Origin: a virus
Virus record (IMG/VR): IMGVR_UViG_3300020109_000040
Span: 1-45,515 of that record
DNA length: 45,515 bases
Direction: 5' to 3' (one strand)
In this document: positions 13,734-22,107 of the stretch, piece after piece
Layout of the letters: each line of letters starts with the position of its first letter
Position numbering within the stretch: the stretch's first letter is position 1
Notes under the pieces: generated by a model
Databases searched by the model: none
The model's input: only the letters and a program-made list of their open reading frames with translations
What the model was told of the DNA's origin: nothing
Position numbers and translations under genes: made by a program

Positions 13734-16015
13734 ACCGCCTCCTGCGCCAGTTTGTTGTGGCTGATGAGGCGTCGTCCTGCGTCGTCGACCAGCACATAGG
13801 TTGCGGCGTCGGCAACGGTCAGCGCGACGACCCGGCCGCTACCGGCGGGATTGCCGAGCACGTCAGACCGCGACCAGCCCTGATCCCACCACAGATGCGA
13901 CGGGGAGGTGAGTGGCCGATTGCCAACAGCATAGAGCGGGCTGTCGAACACGCGAGTGAAGGTGACGAGATACGCGCCCCACTTACCGGTCCCGAGGTCC
14001 GCTTCACGCTGTGACCAGACCCACATGCCTGCTTCGATCTTGCCGGCTTCGATCGTTTCACCGGGGCCAGTACGGTCGGCATTCGCAAGTAGGATGCGCG
14101 CGGTAATGATCGGGCATCCACCGCCGCCATAACCGCCGCCATTGTCGCCGCCCGGAGCCGTTGGGTAGGTCGGATAGGTGCCGTCAGCATTCGAGGTCGT
14201 CGTCTCGCGGATGATGACGTAGCGGTCCGATGCGACCTCGTTGAGTGCCGGCGACGACACTGCGGCGAAGGTAGAATTGTCCAAATCCCACAGCACAAGA
14301 TAAGTCGAAGCCGCCGTCAGGCCGGTGATCGTCTGCGCCGGAAACGTCAGCACCCGACCATCATCGATCGTCGCTTCAAATGCCTCGATCGTGATCGTCG
14401 TGTCGTCGCTGTCGACCGGATACGCCACCGACTGCCGGACGATAAGATGCGCAGCTCGGGTCGAAGGGGGCAGCGAATAGTTGCCGGGCACGTCTGGCCG
14501 GTCCACGCCCGGCACCGGCGGCAGCGTCCCCGTACGTGCGAAAACGCGGCCATGTTTCGTCGGGTCTTCGGTCCGCATGGTCATCGGCACCATCCCCGTT
14601 GCAGGATCGAGCGAGCGCTTCAGCAGGATCATCTGCTTGCCAGCCAGCCCGCGCACCCCATCGTCGATTTTGACACAGTCGCCAGCCTTGAAGCCGAGCC
14701 ACCGCAGCTTGAGCGGCATCGTGATTGGCCCAGCCTCGCGCGCGTTTTCCAGATCGTAGCCGGCAAGCTCGACCGTCTGCGACACGTCCGACCCGCCCTC
14801 GACCTGCACCAATCCGTAGGGGACTTCCTTCGTCCGCTCGCCGCCGTCCTTGGCGAGCATTGCCGTGTCGCGCACGACATCGCCAGGGATCACCTCCCAC
14901 CAGTGCGCCTCGCTGCGGAACGTCGGGATGATGCCGTTGATCCGATCGCGGCGCGGCTGAGTCTTCGGCGCGTTGATTTCGCCCACGATATCGTCGCGCG
15001 TGATAGTCGCGATCGGCACGCGGGGCGCATTGACCATGCAGGAGAGCGTTGCGCCGTCCTTGATTGGCTCGCCACCACCCGCTTGCAGGATCGACTTCAG
15101 CACCTGCCACTTGTCATCGCCGGTCGATACCTCGCCGCCGCAGGTCCAGCCATTGAAGTCGGCGATGTTTGCGCCCTCGACATAACGGGCCACGTCGATG
15201 CTGCGGATATCGATCCCGACGCCAGCGACGCGTACGCCGTTCGCCTTCCACCCGATCGCCCACGTCAGGCCGACGACGTACGGGTTTTTGCTGAAGCCCC
15301 AGGTCGACTGATCGAACCACCGTTGCGGACCGCTGCCGCCGGGATAGGTGTCGTCCTTGCGCGGATCGTAGCAACGGACTCCCCGTGTGACCCAGAGCAT
15401 GTTCGGCTCGGTCATGAAGGTGCCCTTACCCTTGCTGTCGTAGCGAAGGGTCGTCTGCACCGCCGCGAGACCGGACAGCTTGTGCGACGCGCTCCAACCG
15501 GGCTTATTGCCCACGCCGGTGTTCAAGGCGTTCGGTTCAGGCGTCAGGCCAAGCTGGCGGACCTCCCACAGCCAGCCCGCGAAAGGCGCGGTCGCTGCGG
15601 CGCCGCTGAAGAATAGTTGCTTCTTGTCGGCATAGCTGCCCTCGATCGCATCGATCGGCCCGGCACCTGACAGGACGGTGGTCAGCGTCTGGTACTGGTT
15701 CTTGTCAGCCTCGCCACTGCCCTTGCGGTAGACGATTTGCCCTGCGCCACCGGTGCGCCCGAAACGAATCGGGATCGCGGCACGTGGATCTGCCGACCAA
15801 TCGGTTTGCGTGCCGCCGCCGGTCGCGCCACCTGCCCCTGACTGTAGCAGCGACGCGCCTAGAGATGCACCAATCGCGATCGCCGCAACCGCGGTCGCGC
15901 TCAACGCCACGCCAGTACCGGCCAGCACGCCCACGGCCAGCAGCGACGTGCCGCCAGAAGGTATCGCAGCCGCCACCGCAATGACGGTAGCAGCGATCTT
16001 CGCGACATGTCCCAT
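13730..16015 (-). CDS. Tail tip attachment protein with C-terminal Hint domain
   Basis: A 761-residue tail tip/central fibre protein (gpJ-like role). Residues 4-55 are strongly hydrophobic. The middle carries the beta-rich tip domains (WVTRGVRCYDPRKD, then ELAGYDLENAREAGPITMPLKL in part). After a Gly-rich linker, residues 634-754 look like a Hint (intein/hedgehog) domain: Cys 634 (GGGGCPIITARILL), IEAGMWVWS, SPSHLWW with His 707, a TYVLVDD strand and final SHN with His 753-Asn 754. Only seven residues follow, and the +1 residue is Lys. This is closest to bacterial intein-like domains. Tail role by position and content; autoprocessing is inference. Confidence 0.8.
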   Translation of the reverse strand: MGHVAKIAATVIAVAAAIPSGGTSLLAVGVLAGTGVALSATAVAAIAIGASLGASLLQSGAGGATGGGTQTDWSADPRAAIPIRFGRTGGAGQIVYRKGSGEADKNQYQTLTTVLSGAGPIDAIEGSYADKKQLFFSGAAATAPFAGWLWEVRQLGLTPEPNALNTGVGNKPGWSASHKLSGLAAVQTTLRYDSKGKGTFMTEPNMLWVTRGVRCYDPRKDDTYPGGSGPQRWFDQSTWGFSKNPYVVGLTWAIGWKANGVRVAGVGIDIRSIDVARYVEGANIADFNGWTCGGEVSTGDDKWQVLKSILQAGGGEPIKDGATLSCMVNAPRVPIATITRDDIVGEINAPKTQPRRDRINGIIPTFRSEAHWWEVIPGDVVRDTAMLAKDGGERTKEVPYGLVQVEGGSDVSQTVELAGYDLENAREAGPITMPLKLRWLGFKAGDCVKIDDGVRGLAGKQMILLKRSLDPATGMVPMTMRTEDPTKHGRVFARTGTLPPVPGVDRPDVPGNYSLPPSTRAAHLIVRQSVAYPVDSDDTTITIEAFEATIDDGRVLTFPAQTITGLTAASTYLVLWDLDNSTFAAVSSPALNEVASDRYVIIRETTTSNADGTYPTYPTAPGGDNGGGYGGGGCPIITARILLANADRTGPGETIEAGKIEAGMWVWSQREADLGTGKWGAYLVTFTRVFDSPLYAVGNRPLTSPSHLWWDQGWSRSDVLGNPAGSGRVVALTVADAATYVLVDDAGRRLISHNKLAQEAV

Positions 16016-16429
16016 TTATGCGCGCCACGCGGCGATAGGAGGCGCGAGAGCCTGCATCACGCTCAATGCTTCCTGTCCCTCGAAATAGCCCATCACCCGT
16101 CCGTTGCCGACCGCGATGCACAGCGCGCCGAATGCGTCGCTGTCGCTCGGCAATTCCACCACGTCGCCGATGATCGCCTCGACCGGCAGGATCGCCGGCA
16201 GCGTGGCGTCCATCATCGCCGCGAGATTTTCCCAGCCTCGTGACCGCAGCGCCTCGCGCGCCGTCAGCGCCGACCGGAAGCGCGGCATCGGCGGCACCTT
16301 GTGGCCCATCGCTGCGACATGCCGCCGGACCATATGTGCGCAAGTCGCAGCCTTGGCCCAGTTGAACGGCTTGGCGGCGAAGTGCTGCATGGTGGCCTGC
16401 GTCACATCGCGGCGGTCGACGAGATTCAT
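16016..16429 (-). CDS. DUF6950/NlpC-like tail protein
   Basis: One hundred thirty-seven residues from the ATG at 16429 overlapping the previous stop (ATGA). FNWAKAATCAHMVRRHVAAMG holds a Cys at the start of a helix, as in the nucleophile helix of NlpC/P60-like proteins and in the related DUF6950 family. DUF6950 proteins occupy this place, just before the tip protein, in alphaproteobacterial siphoviruses. A peptidoglycan-cutting role is possible, but a clear catalytic His is not evident. Confidence 0.6.
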   Translation of the reverse strand: MNLVDRRDVTQATMQHFAAKPFNWAKAATCAHMVRRHVAAMGHKVPPMPRFRSALTAREALRSRGWENLAAMMDATLPAILPVEAIIGDVVELPSDSDAFGALCIAVGNGRVMGYFEGQEALSVMQALAPPIAAWRA

Positions 16430-17031
16430 ATTCGCACCCCGCTTGGCGTCGACTGGCCCCAGAAAACCGGGTCGGGAACGCCGGTGATGAAATCGAGCCC
16501 GAGTTCGCCCGGCCAAACCCGCCTGTGGAAAGCCGGCGCCAGCCGAATGCCTTCCTCGTTCTCAAAGAACCGCTCCATTCCGCCCACGCAATCGAAGTCG
16601 ACGCGGAGCGACGCCTGCGCGATCACCAGAGTCGGCACGTCGATCTCCCCGTCGAACAGCAGCAGCGGATCGCCGATCACGACGCCGCTATTCGGGTCGA
16701 CCGCGCCGATCCAGAACCGAACGCGGGTGCCTTGCATGTCGTCGGTCGCGATCGCCTCCGGGTCCGCGTCGACCGGCGGTAGCAGCGAGAAACTGAAGCT
16801 AGGCGCCTCATCGCCGGCACCGTCCGAATAGTCGTCAATGCCGTCCCATGTGCCCCAGGTGGGATGCTCGCCGGCGAAGGTAGCGGACGCGCCGTCGACC
16901 GTGAACGTCGCCATACCCGCACCGTCGAGCAGCAGCGCCGGGTCGCCATTGAAGTCGACATGCAGCGCGGCGAAGATCAGGACGCGATCGGCGGAGAGTG
17001 CCGCATCGAGCGCAGGGTGGAACGCGGTCAT
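16426..17031 (-). CDS. Distal tail/baseplate protein
   Basis: A 201-residue beta-rich protein between tape measure and tip genes. The opening (ALSADRVLIFAALHVDFNG) and the interior WGTWDGIDDYSDGAG and RFWIGAVDPNSGVV segments fit a baseplate hub or distal-tail ring protein of the type fused as DUF2163 in gene transfer agents. Exact family not certain. Coupled to both neighbours by ATGA overlaps. Confidence 0.6.
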   Translation of the reverse strand: MTAFHPALDAALSADRVLIFAALHVDFNGDPALLLDGAGMATFTVDGASATFAGEHPTWGTWDGIDDYSDGAGDEAPSFSFSLLPPVDADPEAIATDDMQGTRVRFWIGAVDPNSGVVIGDPLLLFDGEIDVPTLVIAQASLRVDFDCVGGMERFFENEEGIRLAPAFHRRVWPGELGLDFITGVPDPVFWGQSTPSGVRI

Positions 17032-17618
17032 GCTCGCTCCGCAATCGTGAATGACAGGCCCACCGTCCGGCTGCGCTCAAGCGTCCATTCGTAGCCATCG
17101 CCGGATAGCCACCCCTCAATGACCGGCTGCGCGAGTTCGACCGCGTCACCGACCGAAAGCGGCGACCGCAGCAGTACGTCGACGGGGATCGATCCAGCTC
17201 CGCTGCCGTCCAGCACGACCTGTTCGGTGGCGCAGTAGAGGTACGACCGGCCGGCATGCGTTACGGACAGCCATTGGCCCTCGCGCAGGGCGTAACGCGG
17301 CGTTGCGCCGGTGATCTCGATAGTCCGGCCAGACTTTGCTGCTGTCGCGACCGTTGGCCTGCCGCACGGTCCTGGCTCGAATTCGACCTGCGGGAAGGCG
17401 ATGCGCCCGCCTTCCTGCTTGGCGCGCAACAGGCGGGCGATCCAGCGCCGGCCTTCCGCTTCGACCCGCATCGGCGGCATCTGCACGTCGATCGCGTGCC
17501 GGCTGCCGAGCCGATCCAGGCGCTGCGTCACGCCGCCCAGCGTTGGGGTCAGTTCCGAGCCCCATTGAAGAAGGCGGGGCACGCTCTCTGCGATTGGCGC
17601 GGCGGTCAGGTCAATCAT
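17028..17618 (-). CDS. Distal tail protein
   Basis: A 196-residue beta-rich protein, first gene downstream of the tape measure, in the place held by the distal tail protein (Dit-like or lambda gpM-like) in siphoviruses. Gly/Asp turns (LDGSGAGSIPVDVLLRSPL) and the C-terminal LERSRTVGLSFTI strand are consistent with a ring-forming tail adaptor. No diagnostic motif; role comes from gene order. Confidence 0.55.
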   Translation of the reverse strand: MIDLTAAPIAESVPRLLQWGSELTPTLGGVTQRLDRLGSRHAIDVQMPPMRVEAEGRRWIARLLRAKQEGGRIAFPQVEFEPGPCGRPTVATAAKSGRTIEITGATPRYALREGQWLSVTHAGRSYLYCATEQVVLDGSGAGSIPVDVLLRSPLSVGDAVELAQPVIEGWLSGDGYEWTLERSRTVGLSFTIAERA

Positions 17619-20146
17619 CGGCCACCCCGCCCCATGGTATTGCGTGCTCGCTTCGTCTGCGTCCGCTGGCTATCGATCGAGACCGCCGTTGCCTGCGTTC
17701 GCGCTTCTTCGCGGACCGTGACCTCGAACAGCGGGCTCTTCTCGACCATAACCATCATTTGACGGTCGTTCGCGGGCCGCGAGTTCGGGTCGACGCGGAT
17801 ACGCTCGCCGCGGTTCACCCGAGCCGCCGGCATACCGTTGATGCTCAGCAGGTTGGTATCCAGGCCACGGTTCCCAAGGACCGACAATACGCCGCCCCCG
17901 GCAAGCTTAGGGAAGCCTTTGAATATAGGCGCACCCATGCGGGTCGGGTCGCCGAACATTCCGCCTTCGCCCATGAGGCTGTTCCCAGCCCCGGCAGCGC
18001 CACCAGTAATGCCGCCGAGCGCGCCGCCGATGCCCTTCGTCAGCAAACCGGCGAGCGCTTTCTGAAGCTGGATACGCAACAGGTCGCGAATGATCGACTG
18101 CGCGACCTGCTTGAACACGTCCCCAAGCGAACGGGCGCCGGTCATCGCATCGGCAAGGCCGTCGACCATGTCGGACAGCCCGCCAGCGGCAACCTGTTCG
18201 AACGCCTCGTTTGCCTTTGCTGCGGTGTTCGGCAGACTGGCGAGAAATGATTCCCACGGTCCCCGGGTCTGCTGCATGACGCCGGCGCGATCGCGGGCGT
18301 AATTGCCCGGCAGCGCGCGCTCACGCATTGCGGCTTCCTGCTGGTCTTCATACGACCCGCGCTTCAGGCGCTCGATCTTCGCGCGCTCTTCCTCATAGGC
18401 GAGGTCGAGGATCCGCATTTCCACTTCCCGCCGCTCGGCAGCCGTCTCGGCGAGGTTCGCCTCGCCCTGCAAAGCGCGCTGGCGCAGGTCGAAACCGGCA
18501 TCTTCCAACTGGTCGATGCCCGCGAGGCGGCGGAGTTCTTCTTCCTGCCAAACCCTCTGCTTGTCGAGCACGGCAAGCTGATCGGCCAGCGCGCGGCGGC
18601 GCTCGGCTTCCTTCGCGTTGATGTCGCCCATCGCCAGATCGAGCGCGATCTGCTTGTCTCGCGCCTGCCGTTCAAGATCGATAAGCTGTACCGAAATACC
18701 AGCGCGATCGGTAGCGTCCTTTAAAAGGTCCCGTTTCGCGGCCAACAGTTCGCGCTGCCCATCGATTTCCTCGCGATCCAGCTGGTATTTGTCGCGCAGA
18801 GCCTTTTCGCGTTTCCTCTCCGCCTCGCGTGCTTTCTTCTCGGCCTCGCGCTTGGCCTTATCCGCCGCCTTCTTGGCCTTTTCGTCGTCTCCGGCCGACT
18901 GAGCTACCGCACCGCCGCTTCCGTTGTTCCGAGCATTAGCGGCGTTCCGCGCCGCCTGATCGGCACGGAGGCGGGCTTGAGACGCCTTGAAGCCTTTATC
19001 AAAATCGGCCGCTAAGTTGGTGCGGGTTGCCTGCTGGCCAAGTATGCCGCCGTTGTAAGTGCCGGCGGTCGATTTGCGCTGGCCGAGAGGATCAGCGAGG
19101 TAGGCGCGAACCTTATCTGCCTTTGCTGTAACCTCATCAATTGCTGCGAAGATCTGACGGATTTCCTTGGCCCCATCAGCCGAAAACTGGCTAATTTTGA
19201 TGCCAAGCGCGTCGAACACGGCTGTCCCAGACGCCAAAATCGGATCGAACGCATTGCTCAGACCATCCAGCACCGAGCGCATGTTGATGCCGAACTCTTC
19301 GGCGGCCTTTTCCAAACTGGCGAACCCGTCGCCGCCTTGGGTCACAAAATCCGCCAGAGCCTTGGAGAATTGGCCGCCACGATCGAACGCACCGAACGTG
19401 ATGATTGCCGCGTTCTCGACCTGCTGCACCGCTTCGGCGAACGTGGTGCCGAGTGTGCCGAACTCCTTGTTAATCTGCTGGATGATCTCCGGCTTGTTCA
19501 GCGCGTCGAACATCATCTTGCCAGACAGTTTCCCGTCTTCGGCCATTTTCTTGAGTTCGGTGCGGGTCACGCCGAATGCGTCGGTCAGTACCTTGGCAAT
19601 TCGCGGCGAAGCCTCAAGAATCGGCCCAAGTTCTTCCCATTGGACCGTCGCTGAGGATAGCGCCTGCTTCATTTGCAAGGTAGCTGACGCAACGGCAGAC
19701 GTATCCGCGCCGCCGATCTTGAGCGCCTTGCTGAACGTTTCCGTAGCCTGTGCTGCGTCACGCTGGCTACGGCCGATTTCCTGCGAGGTACGCAGGAAGG
19801 CGGTGTAGAGCGTGGCGGTTTCGACCAGCCCGCCGCGTGCCTCCTGCGCGATCCGCCGGCTATCTTCCTGCGCCTCATTGAAGCTGCCGAACGAGGCGGT
19901 CGCTAGCCTCAGCTGCGCGTCCATGCCCTTCGCCTTGTCGGCGATCGTCAAGAACGCTTGCGCCGCAGCCATGGCGCTGAACCCGGCGGTCAAGCCCGCG
20001 ACGGCTCGACCGATGCCGCTAAGCGAGCGCTCAATGCCGCTTGAGGCGGTTTTCGCCTGCCGCTGCGCACGACCCAGTCCGTTCGTGAACTGAGCGCTGT
20101 CGATACCGAGTTGGACCCGGAGCGCACCGATAAGTGCTGATGGCAT
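17615..20146 (-). CDS. Tail tape measure protein
   Basis: An 843-residue protein, the longest of the tail genes. It opens with ALRVQLGIDSAQFTNGLGRA, the usual tape measure start, followed by a tape-measure domain (about residues 60-250, EELGPILEASPRIAKVLTDAFG). A strongly charged coiled coil (KKAADKAKREAEKKAREAER) lies near 415-445. The C-terminal end has the Gly/Ala-rich apolar segment GIGGALGGITGGAAGAG. It sets tail length and plugs the tube. ATG 20146 has AAGGAG upstream. The 42-base gap upstream is unusual for this operon and is next to a reverse-strand insert. Confidence 0.93.
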   Translation of the reverse strand: MPSALIGALRVQLGIDSAQFTNGLGRAQRQAKTASSGIERSLSGIGRAVAGLTAGFSAMAAAQAFLTIADKAKGMDAQLRLATASFGSFNEAQEDSRRIAQEARGGLVETATLYTAFLRTSQEIGRSQRDAAQATETFSKALKIGGADTSAVASATLQMKQALSSATVQWEELGPILEASPRIAKVLTDAFGVTRTELKKMAEDGKLSGKMMFDALNKPEIIQQINKEFGTLGTTFAEAVQQVENAAIITFGAFDRGGQFSKALADFVTQGGDGFASLEKAAEEFGINMRSVLDGLSNAFDPILASGTAVFDALGIKISQFSADGAKEIRQIFAAIDEVTAKADKVRAYLADPLGQRKSTAGTYNGGILGQQATRTNLAADFDKGFKASQARLRADQAARNAANARNNGSGGAVAQSAGDDEKAKKAADKAKREAEKKAREAERKREKALRDKYQLDREEIDGQRELLAAKRDLLKDATDRAGISVQLIDLERQARDKQIALDLAMGDINAKEAERRRALADQLAVLDKQRVWQEEELRRLAGIDQLEDAGFDLRQRALQGEANLAETAAERREVEMRILDLAYEEERAKIERLKRGSYEDQQEAAMRERALPGNYARDRAGVMQQTRGPWESFLASLPNTAAKANEAFEQVAAGGLSDMVDGLADAMTGARSLGDVFKQVAQSIIRDLLRIQLQKALAGLLTKGIGGALGGITGGAAGAGNSLMGEGGMFGDPTRMGAPIFKGFPKLAGGGVLSVLGNRGLDTNLLSINGMPAARVNRGERIRVDPNSRPANDRQMMVMVEKSPLFEVTVREEARTQATAVSIDSQRTQTKRARNTMGRGGR

Positions 20147-20188
20147 CGGGCGCTCCTTGTGGCAGTCTGCTAGGCAGAGGAGTCGGCA

Positions 20189-20587
20189 ATGAAATTACCG
20201 TGGTGGATGGGCAAAATAGAGTTTTGGATTGGTGTCGCGGTGGTAGGCCTCTTCACCTACGCTCACTACACCGACCCACCGCGCAAACCAGAACCGCGCG
20301 CTGCCAAACCAAAGGAAGCGCCGGCGGAGCTGTCGGACTTCAGCCGCGTCCTGACCGCTCAAAGAGAAGTGGGCCGCTTGCTCAAAGACCCGGAATCCGC
20401 ACGTTTTGGAGACACTTACGTCAGTCGACGCGGCGGGGTTCCGGTAGTCTGCGGCACCGTCAACGCCCGCAATAGCTTCGGTGGAATGAGCGGTTCGCAG
20501 CGGTTCATATCCAACGCAGGAATGTCGGCTTTGGAAGAGCAAGTGGAAGACGGCGGGTTCAACGACGTCTGGCGTAAGATGTGCTAA
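20189..20587 (+). CDS. Reverse-strand cargo gene (moron), membrane-anchored
   Basis: A 132-residue protein on the opposite strand to the whole late operon, wedged between the tail chaperone and tape measure genes. It has its own good ribosome site (AGAGGAG). One apolar segment near the N-terminus (about 10-26, IEFWIGVAVVGLFTYA) would anchor it; the rest holds LLKDPESARFGDTYV, then VVCGTVNARNSFGG, a pattern I know from small sphingomonad and other bacterial proteins (LKDPxSAxF...VCGxVNAxNSFGG). The layout fits a lysogenic-conversion gene expressed from the prophage. Molecular role unknown. No convincing promoter seen. Confidence 0.8.
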   Translation: MKLPWWMGKIEFWIGVAVVGLFTYAHYTDPPRKPEPRAAKPKEAPAELSDFSRVLTAQREVGRLLKDPESARFGDTYVSRRGGVPVVCGTVNARNSFGGMSGSQRFISNAGMSALEEQVEDGGFNDVWRKMC

Positions 20588-20877
20588 TGCAGCTTCCTGA
20601 TATTCATCGGCACGCCATGCGCCTGCATGGTCATCATGGCGTCGAGGATCACTTCGGGCTGCACCGGCTCGCCAGCCCCTTCGGACGGCAGGTAATGCTT
20701 CAGGCTTTCCAGCTTCTTGGCGCGGGCAAAGGCTTCACCGTGCCACGCTTGATATAGCGCCAGTTCGTATTCGGATTTCGCCGCGAGGGCACGTCCGCGC
20801 ATGATCGCGAGGAAGGTGCGAGGGGTCTGCTGCCAGAAGTCGGACGGCGGCAGCCCCTGCTCGCACCACGCGGTCAA
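20584..20877 (-). CDS. Tail assembly chaperone, C-terminal (GT-type) extension
   Basis: The only start in this frame is TTG at 20877, which overlaps the stop of the upstream frame. The frame is open further upstream, and those codons read WSIADFLTAWCEQGLPPSDFW, which fits the second tail chaperone domain better than a TTG start does. The likely product is therefore a -1 frameshift fusion with the gene at 20874-21275, as in the lambda G/GT pair. Later sequence FLAIMRGRALAAKSEYELALYQAWHG is typical of chaperone C-terminal parts. It would bind the tape measure during tail assembly. Confidence 0.75.
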   Translation of the reverse strand: MTAWCEQGLPPSDFWQQTPRTFLAIMRGRALAAKSEYELALYQAWHGEAFARAKKLESLKHYLPSEGAGEPVQPEVILDAMMTMQAHGVPMNIRKLH

Positions 20878-21275
20878 GAAGTCGGCGATGCTCCACGCGG
20901 CTCGGGAGGGTTTGCGGCCTTCGCTTTCTCGGCCGCCGCTTCAGCCGGCGGGAATGCCGCGGCCATCAGCTTCGCGATCGCGGCGCCGATCTTCGCGCTG
21001 GTCGGGCCGAACAGCAGCCCGGCGACCTGATCGAGCGAGAGTTCCGGGTGGTGCTGGCGGAGCAAGCCCCAGACCACCTTGCCCTGCAACGCCACCCCCG
21101 GCTCTTTGGCAGGACGGCCGGGCTCGCCTTCGTCGGTAAACTCGGCGAGAATGCGATCGAACGAACGCCCCGTCAGCGACTCCACCGCATCGAGCGCCGC
21201 GAAGTTAATGACCAGACGCAGCGTCTCGTCGCCGACCGTTACCTGCTCTTCGTGATAGAAGGCGGCGATGGTCAT
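20874..21275 (-). CDS. Tail assembly chaperone, N-terminal (G-type) protein
   Basis: A 133-residue protein from ATG 21275, overlapping the tail tube stop. TVGDETLRLVINFAALDAVESLTGRSF is characteristic of the GTA-like tail chaperone family (DUF3168-adjacent gene order). The C-terminus is Ala/Lys/Pro-rich (AEAAAEKAKAANPPE) and is where the slippery heptamer lies. Follows the tail tube and precedes the tape measure (apart from the insert), the conserved chaperone position. Confidence 0.8.
   Translation of the reverse strand: MTIAAFYHEEQVTVGDETLRLVINFAALDAVESLTGRSFDRILAEFTDEGEPGRPAKEPGVALQGKVVWGLLRQHHPELSLDQVAGLLFGPTSAKIGAAIAKLMAAAFPPAEAAAEKAKAANPPEPRGASPTS
20907..20913 (-). promoter_or_regulatory. 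Predicted -1 frameshift slippery site AAACCCT
   Basis: On the minus strand the codons GCA AAC CCT give A AAC CCT, an exact X XXY YYZ heptamer in the reading frame of the upstream chaperone gene, 11 codons before its stop. A -1 slip places ribosomes in the frame of the downstream chaperone domain with no stop in between, making a fusion of about 230 residues. Chaperone pairs of long-tailed phages very often use this mechanism. Efficiency is not predictable by eye. Confidence 0.65.
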
Positions 21276-21700
21276 GCGGCCGGACCCTCTTCGGCGATGC
21301 CCGACCACTTCACGGTCAGCGTCGCCATCCGCAGATCAGTCTTAGGGTTCGTGCGCGCATAGCCGCGGACGACCAGATTGCCGGTGATCTCGTACATGGT
21401 GCCGTCGGCAAGCGGCAGGGTCATCTCATACGGGATCTGCTCACCGCTGGCATGCGCTTCACGGCAGGCGATGTCGCTTGCCGAACCAAGTTCGATCTTC
21501 ATGACCAGATCGCTTTCGGCGCCATCCTTCAGCGGCGCGCCGATGTAGGTCATGAATCCACCGGTCGTCTTGTAGTGCGTCGTGTCCAGCAGGTCGCTGG
21601 TGAACGACGGAAGGTCGGGAAACTCTTCGATATTGGCAATCTCGACCAGCGGGTTGCCCATCTTGAACGTCGAGCCAAAGCCCGTGAACTCTCCTGCCAT
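21272..21700 (-). CDS. Major tail (tube) protein
   Basis: A 142-residue protein from the ATG at 21700. Content such as MAGEFTGFGSTFKMGNP, LVEIANIEEFPDLPSFTSDLLDTTHY (in part) and YEMTLPLADGTMYEITGNLVVRGY is the typical tail tube fold: a beta sandwich that stacks as hexameric rings. It stands between the tail completion protein and the tail chaperone, as expected, and overlaps the chaperone start by 4 bases. The longer in-frame upstream extension is basic, Arg-rich and not part of the gene. Confidence 0.85.
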   Translation of the reverse strand: MAGEFTGFGSTFKMGNPLVEIANIEEFPDLPSFTSDLLDTTHYKTTGGFMTYIGAPLKDGAESDLVMKIELGSASDIACREAHASGEQIPYEMTLPLADGTMYEITGNLVVRGYARTNPKTDLRMATLTVKWSGIAEEGPAA

Positions 21701-21711
21701 AACAATGCTCC

Positions 21712-22104
21712 TCAGGCTTGGCCGTAGAAAAAGGTGAAGTCGATCGACGGCCGGAAAATGGTTTTGGTGTCGCCACGCTCGCTCAGGTCGCGGGCGTCGG
21801 GAAAGGCGCGGGTGAAGCGGATGCCATCCTGCTCGCCGGCGGGGGCCAGCGCGGCGATCGCAGCCTCCTTGATCGCCTTCCCTTTCGCATAGCTGGATGC
21901 CCACACATCGGCCTGAACGTAGCCGGGCTGCATCCCGTCGAAGTCGCTGTAATTCGTGCGCCGCTCGTCGGTGACGTGCTGAAGCGTGATCGCTTCCAGC
22001 TGCGATTCCTGCGGTCGCTCAATCCAGTAAATCCGCTGGCCGACCAGTGCAGCAACGGCGGGGTTCGCCAGCAGACGGGCGCGCATAGCAGTCTCCATGT
22101 CCAT
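21712..22104 (-). CDS. DUF3168-type tail completion protein
   Basis: One hundred thirty residues. The pattern TAMRARLLANPAVAALVGQRIYW, then SQLEAITLQHV and YVQADVWASSYAKG, is that of DUF3168, a tail terminator/completion protein of siphoviruses and gene transfer agents. It caps the tail tube at the head-proximal end. Gene order (HK97 gp10-like, then this, then tail tube) agrees. Confidence 0.88.
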   Translation of the reverse strand: MDMETAMRARLLANPAVAALVGQRIYWIERPQESQLEAITLQHVTDERRTNYSDFDGMQPGYVQADVWASSYAKGKAIKEAAIAALAPAGEQDGIRFTRAFPDARDLSERGDTKTIFRPSIDFTFFYGQA

Positions 22105-22107
22105 GCG

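Noticed and set aside
14447-15616. 389-residue plus-strand frame inside the tail tip gene
   Set aside because: Antisense shadow rich in Arg, His, Asp and Leu with no recognisable protein features.
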